Shown here piece by piece: positions 45,456 to 53,340 of a DNA stretch of 64,000 bases (the stretch's first letter is position 1; the number at the start of each line of letters is the position of its first letter). The notes below the pieces were generated by a model. The model ran no database searches and was not told the DNA's origin. It saw only the letters and a list, made by a program, of their open reading frames with translations. The DNA is from Streptomyces sp. CB01249 (GTDB lineage Bacteria > Actinomycetota > Actinomycetes > Streptomycetales > Streptomycetaceae). The stretch is taken from positions 496,341-560,340 of the forward strand of contig NZ_LISW01000003.1 in NCBI RefSeq assembly GCF_001905735.1. Direction: 5' to 3'. Both the position numbers and the translations under genes were made by a program.

Positions 45456-46130
45456 TTACAGGGCGCCAGGATCAGCGGGTCCACCGCTAGGTGGGCCCAC
45501 CAATCCTGAAATCGAGATACAAATAGGCATTGAGCGAACGGCAGTGAACGGTCGCGATAAATCCAACCAATCTACGCGATCGAGCAGGGGGACATGTTTC
45601 GTCAGTGAATCCGTGCGTGTCGGTCGGGTCTCCCGCTGCGCTAGCCATCCCGATACGCGCGGGCCGCCATTCACAGCGCCGCCCTCCGTGACTGTCCTCA
45701 CGTGCTGAAACCCGCGTCGCAGGTAGTACTTTTAAAGCCCTTGGTTCGTAGTCCAGGCACCCAGTCGAAGCCAGGCCGCGCCCGCACTATGCGCCCGATC
45801 TGCCGCCCAGTCGAGCAGCCTCCCCCCAATGTCATGGCCCGCGTAGGCCCGAGCAACGGTTAGCTTGTTTATGAACACGGACGGCTCCGCCAGTTCCTCG
45901 GCCGTCCAGAGACCGTCCTCTGGGTCGGTGGTCAGCGTGATCGTCCCCGCCGTCACCTCACCATCACGGAGCATGTAGACCGTGCTTTCCTCGATAGTGG
46001 CCGACAGCCGATCCGCCGGGTAAGGGCGGCTCCACTTGTCGGTTCCGAGAGTCCTCAGCCAAGCCGCCGCCTCCTTTCGGAAGGCGAGCTGCTTGGGGAG
46101 GTCGCTTGGCTGAGCAAGCGTGATCTTCAC
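45456..46130 (-). pseudogene. GNAT acetyltransferase with in-frame stop
   Basis: The frame starts with GTG at 46130 (MKITLAQPSDL) and reads a normal GNAT domain (FINKLTVARAYAGHDIGGRLLDWA, then AWLRLGAWTTNQGL) up to a TAA at 45732-45734. In the same frame the sequence continues KYYLRRGFQHVRTV, which is exactly the missing GNAT C-terminus with its conserved YY and GF residues. A single C-to-T change (CAA to TAA) explains it. The frame then stays open to 45456. The GTG overlaps the stop of the GntR remnant, the coupled GntR-GNAT layout common in Streptomyces. The truncated 132-aa product is unlikely to be active. Confidence 0.8.
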
Positions 46131-46679
46131 TGTGGCTCGTTCTCACTTCGGGCGGACAGGTCGCCGATCTCGTCATCCGGTTCAAGCCGCCCCGGAACGT
46201 GGTGTCGGTGCACCGGATGGGTCGCTCGTCGGAGTAGCCGATGCGGGTCCACAGCAGGACTGGAACCCCTGCCCCGATCACCAACAGGCGGGCCTCTTCC
46301 GGGGTCGGCATCCGGGTCGCGATCTCATCGAAGTACCCGATCTGCGTGATGCCCAGATCAGCGAGATACCGAGTCGTCCCCTCCGCAATGTCGCCCGGCT
46401 CGCCCAATCGCGGCCCCAATTCCAGAAGCCACTCCGGATAATGCGTGGCCTGCGTCGACCACGGAACGTCGTCCATGAACTGTGACAGTGCCTCAGCACG
46501 GTCGTAGCGCCCACGTCTACGAGCAACCGTTCCGCTGCGCACTGAAGCGCTGACTGAAGCTCCACCCGGAGTTCTTGGCTGGGGCGGCGGCCGGCGTTGA
46601 TGACGTCGGTGCTGTAGGCGTCGTCGTTCTGCGGGAATCTCAGGTTCTCGGACCTGGAGGCGCTCAACCGGAACACCTC
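46127..46679 (-). pseudogene. GntR-family regulator remnant with frameshifts and no HTH domain
   Basis: Three frames join into one UTRA-type effector domain. The first reads LRFPQNDDAYSTDVINAGRR through DVGATTVLRHCH. The second reads QFMDDVPWSTQATHYPEWL through TTFRGGLNRMT. The third reads EIGDLSARSENEPQ and stops at 46127. The first junction near 46482 fits a one-base loss (CACCAG to CACAG). The second near 46173 fits a four-base loss (ATGACCTACGAG to ATGACGAG). The N-terminal winged-helix domain is absent; sequence upstream of about 46680 belongs to the next gene's terminator region. Confidence 0.75.
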
Positions 46680-46740
46680 AACGCCGGGTCCCGGGTCTCG
46701 GTACGTGTGGGCCGGGTGGGGTGGTGTGGCGGGGATACGC

Positions 46741-46776
46741 CAAGGCCCCGGCGGGCTGGTGCCTGCCGGGGCCTTG
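46741..46776 (-). terminator. Terminator of the thioester surface protein gene
   Basis: CAAGGCCCCGGC (46741-46752) pairs perfectly with GCCGGGGCCTTG (46765-46776), and inner GGGC/GCCT bases extend the stem to a TGGT loop. It lies 32 bases beyond the stop of the minus-strand gene. Confidence 0.75.
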
Positions 46777-46807
46777 GTCAGTGCGTGTGGCGGTGTGCTA
46801 CCGCTGG

Positions 46808-48265
46808 TCACTCACTGGCGGTGCGGCCCTTGCGGCGAAGGAGCACGACCGCGCCGCCGCCGACGACGACCAGGGCGATGGCGATGCCCGCGATCATCGG
46901 GGTGGCGCTGGAGCTGCCGGTCTCGGCGAGGTTGGTGTCGTCGCCGCCCGTGCTGCCGCCGGCCGTGGCCGTGGTGGGCTTGTCGCCACCGGTCTGGGTG
47001 TCGGTGCCACCGGTGCTGCTGCCGCCGGTGGTGCTACCCGTGGTCTTGCAGTCCAGGACGCCCTTGAAGGTCTTCGAGAAGCCGTTCGGGCCGGTGACCG
47101 TGACGTCGTACGCCTGGTCCTCGGCGACGGGCACGGTGACGGTCACGGTCTTGCCGGCCTCGACGGTGTTCTCCTTGCCGCCGAGCTCGAAGGTGAACGC
47201 CTCGTCGCCCTTGTTGCCGACGGTGATGTCGACGCCGCCCTTGGCGCAGTTCTTCTCGGCGGTGGCCGTCGGGATCGGGCCCTGCTTGGCCCAGGTGGCG
47301 GTGGCGGTCGCGGAGACCGTCGACTCGCTGGAGCCGGCCAGGATCTGGGTCTGGCTCTTGGTGACCCCGGCGAAGGCGCGGCCGACCGGGACGGAGGTGG
47401 CGGCCTGGACGGTCAGCGAGGCGTTGCCCTCGTCGGAGCCGGCGGGCACGTCGAAGTAGAGCTGGTCGCCGTCGGACGCCGTGGTGACGGGCTTGCCCGC
47501 CTTGTCGGTGACCTTCACGCCGCTGGCGAGGTCCGCCGGCGGGGTCACCGTGGCCTGGCCGGCGTTGGTGTGGACGGTGACCGGGCCGAGGCGCTCACCG
47601 GAGCGGCCGGAGACCGCGACCGGGTCGAGCGCCAGGGACGCCTTGGGCTCGGCGGTGACGGTGGCGGAGCTCTCCAGCCAGTCCGCGAGCTTCTCCGCCT
47701 GCTCGTCCTGGGCGGACACGTCGGCGTGGTCGGAGAACCGCCAGATCGCGACCTGGGTGCCGGCCGCCGCGGTCTTCTCGGTGAGCGGCCCGGTCTTGGC
47801 GGCCTCCGCGAGCTTCGCGAGGTCGTTCACCTGCGGGTACGAGTGCTGGAGGATCCAGAGGATCTTGCCGGCGTCGTTGTTGCCGCCGAGCGAGGTCTGG
47901 TCCCAGGGGGTCTCCAGGTACTTCGCCCGGTCCTGGGTCGGGTTGTGGATGTCGATGCAGTACGTCTTGAGCGTGCCGCCGCCGTCCACGTTCATCTCGA
48001 ACAGACCCGCGGACACCTTGCGCGTCTTGCCCCCGTCGTGGAGGAGCGCGGTGTCATAGGTCTTGAGGCCGTCCAGTACGGCGGTGGCCCCGCCCTGGTG
48101 CGCGGGCACCTCGTCGGCCGTCGCGGTGCCGGCGCCGACGAGGGCTCCGGCCACCACGAGGCCGGACGCCATCGCGGAAGCGGTCAGCCGGGCTATGCGC
48201 CCGCGCCGTGCGGTCGGGGCCGTCGCCTTGGAAGACGAAGCGGTCGCTGAAGAAGCAGAAAACAC
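46808..48265 (-). CDS. Cys-Gln thioester surface protein with LAETG sorting signal
   Basis: The 485-aa exported protein is attached to peptidoglycan. It has an extended signal peptide (cleavage near TATA-D, residue 50). An N-terminal thioester domain has the reactive Cys103 in TYCIDIHN and Gln171 in TQVAIWRFSD, the pair that forms an intramolecular thioester in adhesins. Ig-like regions and a Thr/Gly/Ser-rich stalk follow. The C-terminus is LAETG (446-450), a hydrophobic stretch and RRKGR, which fits class E sortase (LAXTG) in Streptomyces. The GTG start at 48265 has GGAGGGG six bases upstream. The thioester should capture nucleophilic groups on surfaces; the target is unknown. Confidence 0.92.
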   Translation of the reverse strand: MFSASSATASSSKATAPTARRGRIARLTASAMASGLVVAGALVGAGTATADEVPAHQGGATAVLDGLKTYDTALLHDGGKTRKVSAGLFEMNVDGGGTLKTYCIDIHNPTQDRAKYLETPWDQTSLGGNNDAGKILWILQHSYPQVNDLAKLAEAAKTGPLTEKTAAAGTQVAIWRFSDHADVSAQDEQAEKLADWLESSATVTAEPKASLALDPVAVSGRSGERLGPVTVHTNAGQATVTPPADLASGVKVTDKAGKPVTTASDGDQLYFDVPAGSDEGNASLTVQAATSVPVGRAFAGVTKSQTQILAGSSESTVSATATATWAKQGPIPTATAEKNCAKGGVDITVGNKGDEAFTFELGGKENTVEAGKTVTVTVPVAEDQAYDVTVTGPNGFSKTFKGVLDCKTTGSTTGGSSTGGTDTQTGGDKPTTATAGGSTGGDDTNLAETGSSSATPMIAGIAIALVVVGGGAVVLLRRKGRTASE

Positions 48266-48476
48266 TTATTTCCCCTCCGGGCGAGACCCTCGCGCCCGGT
48301 ACGCGTGTGGGGATTGTCCCGCCTGCTACTCAAGTGCCTTGTGAGTACGGGGAGATCCTATGGAGCAAGCCATGAACAGTCCCCCGTCATACCATCCGAC
48401 AACCATTCCGAATCGCAATCGTTATCCCGGGCACCTCGCGCCCCGTTGCGACCACCGGCCCCGGCACGCTTGGTCG

Positions 48477-49097
48477 TCACGCGGTCACCAGATCGGAGTC
48501 GGGCTTCCGGGGCGCAGCCCCCTCCTTCTGACGCACCGTCCGCCGCCGCACCGGCCGCTCCCGCACCGGCGCCTCCTCCGACGGCTCCGCGCCGCCCACC
48601 GGTTCGCCCCCGCCCACCGGCTCCTCGACCGGCCGTCCCGGCTCCTCGACCTCCCGCACCGGCGCCTCCCGCACCGCCCACGGATCGGCCCCCGCCGCGA
48701 CCGGCGCCGGCCCGTACCTCGAAGTCAGCCCCGGCTCGCCCCTGACCACCCGGCGAAAGGCCGCGGTGCCCCGGGTCAGATCGTGGCCCACCGCCACCGC
48801 CTCGATGTCCACGAAGGTCCGGCGCTGCCCCTCCAACTCCTCCTCGCGCACCTTCAGCCTGCCGTGCACCACCAGCGGCTCCCCCACCGCGACCGAGCCC
48901 GTCAGATTCGCGGCCAGCGTGCGCCACGCCCACACGGTGTAGAAGCTCGTGTGCCCGTCGGCCCAGACCTCCTTGGCCCGGTCCCAGCGCCGGGGCGTCA
49001 CCGCGAACCTGAAGCGGGCCATGCCCCCGCTCGCCGTCTCCCGGAACTCCACCGCCGTCGCCGCGTTGCCCACCAGCGTCACCAGGGTCTCGTTCAT
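48477..49097 (-). CDS. ssbB: Single-stranded DNA-binding protein (SsbB-like)
   Basis: The 206-aa protein has an N-terminal OB fold (about residues 1-110; LVTLVGNAATAVEF, FYTVWAWRTLAANL, LVVHGRLKVRE). It has an Arg/Glu/Pro-rich tail that lacks the acidic DDDIPF-type tip of general SSB. In Streptomyces, SsbB is a second SSB needed for chromosome segregation in spores, and its location beside the dynamin-like genes fits a sporulation role. The tail is longer than I would expect, so the paralogue assignment is less certain than the fold. Confidence 0.85.
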   Translation of the reverse strand: MNETLVTLVGNAATAVEFRETASGGMARFRFAVTPRRWDRAKEVWADGHTSFYTVWAWRTLAANLTGSVAVGEPLVVHGRLKVREEELEGQRRTFVDIEAVAVGHDLTRGTAAFRRVVRGEPGLTSRYGPAPVAAGADPWAVREAPVREVEEPGRPVEEPVGGGEPVGGAEPSEEAPVRERPVRRRTVRQKEGAAPRKPDSDLVTA

Positions 49098-49197
49098 GAC
49101 TCCGCCTCCCCTTCGCCCGGATCCCGTGGCCGCGCCGTACGCGCGGTCACCGGTCCCATGCTGGAGGGGAGGCGGAAATCCTGCCGGGGGCTGTGGA

Positions 49198-51156
49198 CTA
49201 ACGGCCCGTTGTGGAAAACTCCGTCACCGCCACATAGCGTTCCCGCACTTCGCGGTAGCGCATCAGCTCCGCCGCGACCGGGTCGAGCACCCGGGCCCGC
49301 CCGCAGGCCGCCGCCGCCTCGCGCAACCGTCGTTCGGCCTCCTGCCCGTACCGCCGGGCGGGGCCCCGGGCCGCCGCCGCGCACGACCACTCGACGAGCG
49401 GGCCGCCCACGATGCCCCCGAGCATCACCAGGGCGGGCGTCAGCAGCCCCGGCTCCAGCACCCCGATGATCTGGCCGGCCAGCCACAGGCCGCCGAAGAT
49501 CTGCAACAGCGTCATCGCGACCTGCGCCAGCACCGCCGCGGGCCACCACGCGGGCCGCGGCGGCTTCCCGGCGGCGCGCCCGCCCCGGCCCTCACCCGCG
49601 CCCCTGCGCGACGTGCCGCCCGCGGGCTCCGAAGCCGTCGCGCACACCGCACCGCCCGCGCCCCGCGCGGCCGCCTCGCCGCCCGCCACGCGCCCCGCCA
49701 GTTCGTCCAGCGCGTCCGGCAACCCCTTCGCCCCGTGCACCGCGGCCTCCCGCACCGCCTGCGCCCAGGGTCCGGGCAGTCCGGCCGCGGCGTCGTCCGC
49801 GACCGTGCGCACGGCCTGCTCGACGCGCTGGCGTGCGGTGAGCCGTTCCTCGGGCGGGGCGGCGAGCGGGACCCGGTCCCGGCTGCCGGGCTGCCGCGTG
49901 GCCTCGTACCAGCGCCACAGCCGGAGCCACGGCGTGCCGCAGGCCCGTCCGGCGTTGCGGCGCCACTCGCGCTCGGCCGCCTGGCCCGCCGCCGCGGCGC
50001 CCACGGCTTCCGCCAGCCGGTCCGTGAACTCCTCCCGGGCCCGCTCCCCCAGACCCGGCCGCCCCTCGGCGACGTACACCGGGCGGAGCCTGGCCGCCGC
50101 CGCGTCCACATCGGCGGACAGGCGGCGGGTGGCGGCCGTGCGGTCCTGGACGAACCGGCCCAGCAGTTCGCGCAGTTCACCGACGCCCTCGCCGGTGAGG
50201 GCGGACAGCGGCAGGACGGTCGCTCCGGGCTCGCCGTGCTCGCCGAGCGCCATGCCGTCCTCGTCCAGCAGCCGGCGCAGGTCGTCCAGGACCTGGTCGG
50301 CGGCCTCGCCCGGGAGCCGGTCGATCTGGTTGAGCACGACGAAGGTGACCTCGGCGTGGCCGGCGAGGGGGCGCAGGTAGCGCTCGTGCAGGGCGGCGTC
50401 CGCGTACTTCTCCGGGTCCACCACCCAGATCACCGCGTCGACCAGCGCGAGCACCCGGTCCACCTGGTCGCGGTGGCCCTTCGCCGCCGAGTCGTGGTCG
50501 GGCAGGTCGACCAGGACCAGGCCCTGAAGCGCCTCGTCGGCCGCCGCGCCCGGCGCCGGCCTCCGTCGGAGCCTGCCGGGCACGGCGAGGCGGTCCAGCA
50601 GTCCGGCGGCCCCGTCGGTCCAGGAGCAGGCGAGCGGGGAGGAGGTGGTGGGGCGGCGCAGGCCGGTCTCGGAGAGCGGGGCACCCGCAAGCGCGTTGAA
50701 GAGGGCGGACTTTCCGCTGCCGCTCGCCCCGGCGATGGCGACGACGGTGTGCCGGGAGGAGAGCCGCTGCCGGGCCGCCGCCTCGTCCAGCACCCGGCCC
50801 GCCTCGGCGAGCGCGGCCCGGTCCAGGCGGGCCCTGGAGAGGCCGACGAGTTCGCGCAGGGCGTCCAGGCGCGGCCGGAGCGGGCTGCCGGAGTCCACGT
50901 ACGCCTCGACCTGCGGCCGCCCGTCGTCCTCCTCTTCCTCGGGGGCCTCGTCCGGGGTCTGTTCGGCCTCCTTCCGGCCGGCCTGCGCGCGCCGGGCGAT
51001 CAGCCCGTCGTCCCAACCGGTGCCGGAACGGGAGGTGTCGGAGCGGGAGGTGTCGGAGCGGGAGGTGTCGGAGCGGGAGGTGTCGGAGCCGGAGGTGTCG
51101 GACAGCTGTTCCCCGGTTCCGCCCTGCCCCGGATTCTCGTCAGTGACGGCAGTCAT
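49198..51156 (-). CDS. dynB: Dynamin-like GTPase with two TM segments (DynB-like)
   Basis: The 652-aa GTPase has G1 GASGSGKS (143-150), a G3-like VDLPDHDS (216-223) and G4 NQID (276-279). A helical region follows, with two adjacent hydrophobic segments near the C-terminal third (about 545-600; WWPAAVLAQVAMTLLQIFGGL and LLTPALVMLGGIVGG). The N-terminus has five SDTSR-type repeats. The partner GTPase is encoded just upstream with a 4-base overlap. In Streptomyces, DynA and DynB stabilise FtsZ rings in sporulation septa, with DynB as the membrane member. The ATG at 51156 follows GGAGAGG. Confidence 0.85.
   Translation of the reverse strand: MTAVTDENPGQGGTGEQLSDTSGSDTSRSDTSRSDTSRSDTSRSGTGWDDGLIARRAQAGRKEAEQTPDEAPEEEEDDGRPQVEAYVDSGSPLRPRLDALRELVGLSRARLDRAALAEAGRVLDEAAARQRLSSRHTVVAIAGASGSGKSALFNALAGAPLSETGLRRPTTSSPLACSWTDGAAGLLDRLAVPGRLRRRPAPGAAADEALQGLVLVDLPDHDSAAKGHRDQVDRVLALVDAVIWVVDPEKYADAALHERYLRPLAGHAEVTFVVLNQIDRLPGEAADQVLDDLRRLLDEDGMALGEHGEPGATVLPLSALTGEGVGELRELLGRFVQDRTAATRRLSADVDAAAARLRPVYVAEGRPGLGERAREEFTDRLAEAVGAAAAGQAAEREWRRNAGRACGTPWLRLWRWYEATRQPGSRDRVPLAAPPEERLTARQRVEQAVRTVADDAAAGLPGPWAQAVREAAVHGAKGLPDALDELAGRVAGGEAAARGAGGAVCATASEPAGGTSRRGAGEGRGGRAAGKPPRPAWWPAAVLAQVAMTLLQIFGGLWLAGQIIGVLEPGLLTPALVMLGGIVGGPLVEWSCAAAARGPARRYGQEAERRLREAAAACGRARVLDPVAAELMRYREVRERYVAVTEFSTTGR
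51031..51105. repeat. 15-bp tandem repeat, five copies, in dynB
   Basis: The unit GGAGGTGTCGGAGCG begins at 51031, 51046, 51061, 51076 and 51091; the last two copies differ at the end. On the coding strand it encodes SDTSR repeats. Copy number can change without loss of frame. Confidence 0.9.
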
Positions 51157-52814
51157 CGCTGCCACCTCTCCTTCTGCAGTAGGGACAGCGCGGCAATGAG
51201 TTCGGCCTGTGGCTCGGGGGCCACGTCGAGGGCGTCCAGGGGGGCGAGCCGCCGGTCGCGTTCGCCGTTCAGCACGTGGTCGAGGCAGTTGGTGAGCAGT
51301 GCGCCGCCCTTGTCGCGCAGCCTCAGCGCACCCTGCGCCCCCATGCGTTCGGCGAGCTGTTCACCGGCGGTGCGGGCGCGGCGACCGCCGAGCAGGGCGG
51401 CGGCCAGCAGGGCGGCGACGGTCTCGGGGTCCGGGGCGGTGTTGCGCTCCATCAGGCGCAGCTCCTCCTCGGCGAGTTCTTCCAGGATCCGGCGCCATCT
51501 GCGTACAGCCATGTCGATCCGGCCCCGGATGTCCTCGGCCGGTCCCCAGCCGCCCTCCTCGCGGCCCGCCGCCTCGAAGGCGAAGGCCGCGGCGGCGGGT
51601 TCCTTGCGCCAGACGGCGCGGATCTGCTCGTCGGCGGCGGCGACGCCGCACTCCAGGAGCGCGGCCAGGCTCTCGACCAGCGCGTCGAGCACTTCGTCGG
51701 AGCTGCTGTACGTCGGGTAGCCGCGCCATCTGGTGCGGGCGTCGCCGGCGAGGGCGCCGCCGTTCTTCAGCCTGCGCCGGAGCCGGGCGCCCTCCTTCCC
51801 GTACGCCTCCTCGACCACACCCGTGAGCCGTACGGCGGCGGCGTACTGCGCGGCGACGGCTCCGGCGAGCGCGGGCATCCGGACGTTCAGGGAGTCGATG
51901 ACCCCGGCGGCGGTCCGGCCGACGGCCTGCTGACGGGCGGCCGGGTCCTGGGCGCGGTGCGCGAGCCAGGCGCGGAGCGGGGCGACGGCGGTGGTGGGCA
52001 GGAGGCCCCTGCCGCCGCCCGCCGATTCGGGCAGCTCGGGGATGGTGAACCGAGGCACCTCGCCGAGCCCGGCCTTGGTGAGCAGGGCCCCGTACTGGCG
52101 GGAGACCTCGGCGATCACCTGGTGCGGGACGCGGTCGAGGACCGTGACGAGCGAGGCGTTGTACTCCTTGGCGGTACGCAGCAGGTGCCAGGGCACGGCG
52201 TCGGCGTACCGGGAGGCCGTCGTGACCATGACCCAGATGTCGGCGGCGCAGATGAGTTCGGCGGCCAGGACCCGGTTGCGGACGACGAGGGAGTCGATGT
52301 CGGGGGCGTCCAGGAGGGCGAGCCCGCGCGGCAGTCCGGGCGCGGTCTCGACGCGCAGCGCGGTGCCCTCCTCGGCCGCGTGGCCGTCGGGTCCGTCGAG
52401 GTCGTCGCACTGGCCGGGCTCGGCGTACTCCTCCGGCGGCAGCCAGACCCGGGTGAGCTGCGGCAGCACCCGTACGCCCGTGAACCAGTGCTGGTCGTCC
52501 GGGTGGCAGACCAGGACGGGCGTGCGGGTGGTGGGCCGCAGCACCCCGGCCTCGCTGACCCGGCGCCCCACCAGCGAATTGACGAGCGTCGACTTGCCGG
52601 CGCCGGTCGATCCGCCGATGACGGCGAGCAGGGGCGCCTCGGGATCCTTGAGCCGGGGCAGCAGGTAGTCGTCCAGCTGGGCGAGCAGCTCGGTCCTGGT
52701 CTGCCGGGCGCGGGCGGCGCCTGGGAGCGGGAGTGGGAGACGCACGGCGGCGACACGGTCGCGCAGGGCGGAGAGTGCGTCGATGAGCTGAGGCCGTACG
52801 TCCAAGGTCACCAC
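51153..52814 (-). CDS. dynA: Dynamin-like GTPase (DynA-like)
   Basis: The 553-aa GTPase has G1 GGSTGAGKST (67-76), a conserved Thr region RPTTRTPVLVCHP, and a G3-like segment LALLDAPDIDS. A long helical C-terminal part has no membrane segment. It is the first gene of a two-gene unit, its stop overlapping the start of dynB. The soluble-plus-membrane GTPase pair is the DynA/DynB arrangement that acts in Streptomyces sporulation septation. The start is GTG at 52814, with another GTG one codon later. The upstream leader is relatively AT-rich. Confidence 0.84.
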   Translation of the reverse strand: MVTLDVRPQLIDALSALRDRVAAVRLPLPLPGAARARQTRTELLAQLDDYLLPRLKDPEAPLLAVIGGSTGAGKSTLVNSLVGRRVSEAGVLRPTTRTPVLVCHPDDQHWFTGVRVLPQLTRVWLPPEEYAEPGQCDDLDGPDGHAAEEGTALRVETAPGLPRGLALLDAPDIDSLVVRNRVLAAELICAADIWVMVTTASRYADAVPWHLLRTAKEYNASLVTVLDRVPHQVIAEVSRQYGALLTKAGLGEVPRFTIPELPESAGGGRGLLPTTAVAPLRAWLAHRAQDPAARQQAVGRTAAGVIDSLNVRMPALAGAVAAQYAAAVRLTGVVEEAYGKEGARLRRRLKNGGALAGDARTRWRGYPTYSSSDEVLDALVESLAALLECGVAAADEQIRAVWRKEPAAAAFAFEAAGREEGGWGPAEDIRGRIDMAVRRWRRILEELAEEELRLMERNTAPDPETVAALLAAALLGGRRARTAGEQLAERMGAQGALRLRDKGGALLTNCLDHVLNGERDRRLAPLDALDVAPEPQAELIAALSLLQKERWQR

Positions 52815-53123
52815 ATGCGAAGAATGCCCAATTTTGGAGCCTTTTTGAAGCGTATAGCCACCTCTGCGCGCCGGTTCCTCCGTCCGGACAGAGGGGATGA
52901 GTGGGGCGCAGGCATAACGAGTGCACAACACCCGTGGCGTGAAGCGCCAAAAGCGGTGCGTGATCCGGGCCTACCTGCGATTATCGTCTCGCTTCACCGA
53001 ACCTCCACATCGTGCCACGCAGGTGAAGCAACGAGGTCGAGCCAATCGGAGCCCTATCCTTGATCCGGCAAGGTCACGGACCGCCCGGGTCCCTGGGCTC
53101 CTGACCACCGCAGCCACCACCCG
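52815..53123. other. Divergent region between dynA and the tRNA gene
   Basis: This gap of about 310 bp holds the promoters for dynAB (minus strand) and for the tRNA (plus strand). The part near dynA is AT-rich on the minus strand (TATACGCTTCAAAAAGG). I see no coding sequence and no palindrome that I can assign to a known sporulation regulator. Confidence 0.5.
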
Positions 53124-53196
53124 GCCCCCGTAGCTCAGTGGATAGAGCAGGTGCCTTCTAAGCACTTGGCCGCAGGTTCGAGTCCTGCCGGGGGCG
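53124..53196 (+). tRNA. tRNA-Arg (anticodon TCT)
   Basis: A complete cloverleaf is visible. The acceptor stem is GCCCCCG/CGGGGGC (53124-53130 with 53189-53195). The D arm is GCTC...GAGC, the anticodon arm is GGTGC/GCACT with loop CTTCTAA (anticodon 53157-53159), and the T arm is GCAGG/CCTGC with loop TTCGAGT. Discriminator base is G at 53196, and no CCA is encoded. It decodes the rare AGA codon. Confidence 0.97.
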
Positions 53197-53218
53197 CATC
53201 TGCCCAGCCGCCCGCGTC

Positions 53219-53241
53219 GGACCTCCCCCCGAGGGAGGTCC
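53219..53241 (+). terminator. Hairpin downstream of tRNA-Arg
   Basis: GGACCTCC (53219-53226) pairs with GGAGGTCC (53234-53241) around a 7-base loop, 22 bases after the tRNA. No T run follows. Confidence 0.5.
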
Positions 53242-53306
53242 CACTTCTCGCGGAGCACAGCACGCTAGCGCGGTCCGTGTAGTGACGGCGTAAACATCTC
53301 GGGGCC

Positions 53307-53331
53307 CCGGGGGAGCGTGCCGCTCCCCCGG
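53307..53331 (-). terminator. Terminator of the VWA lipoprotein gene
   Basis: CCGGGGGAGCG (53307-53317) pairs perfectly with CGCTCCCCCGG (53321-53331) around a TGC loop, ten bases beyond the VWA gene stop. Confidence 0.7.
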
Positions 53332-53340
53332 CCGCTCCCA

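Noticed and set aside
45456..45701. Separate 81-aa gene downstream of the GNAT frame
   Set aside because: Its first residues continue the GNAT domain in the same frame beyond the TAA, so it is the broken tail of the GNAT gene.
53124..53340. tRNA-Arg as an integration site with a downstream element
   Set aside because: No integrase, no repeated tRNA 3' end and no composition change follow; ordinary genes resume within 150 bp.
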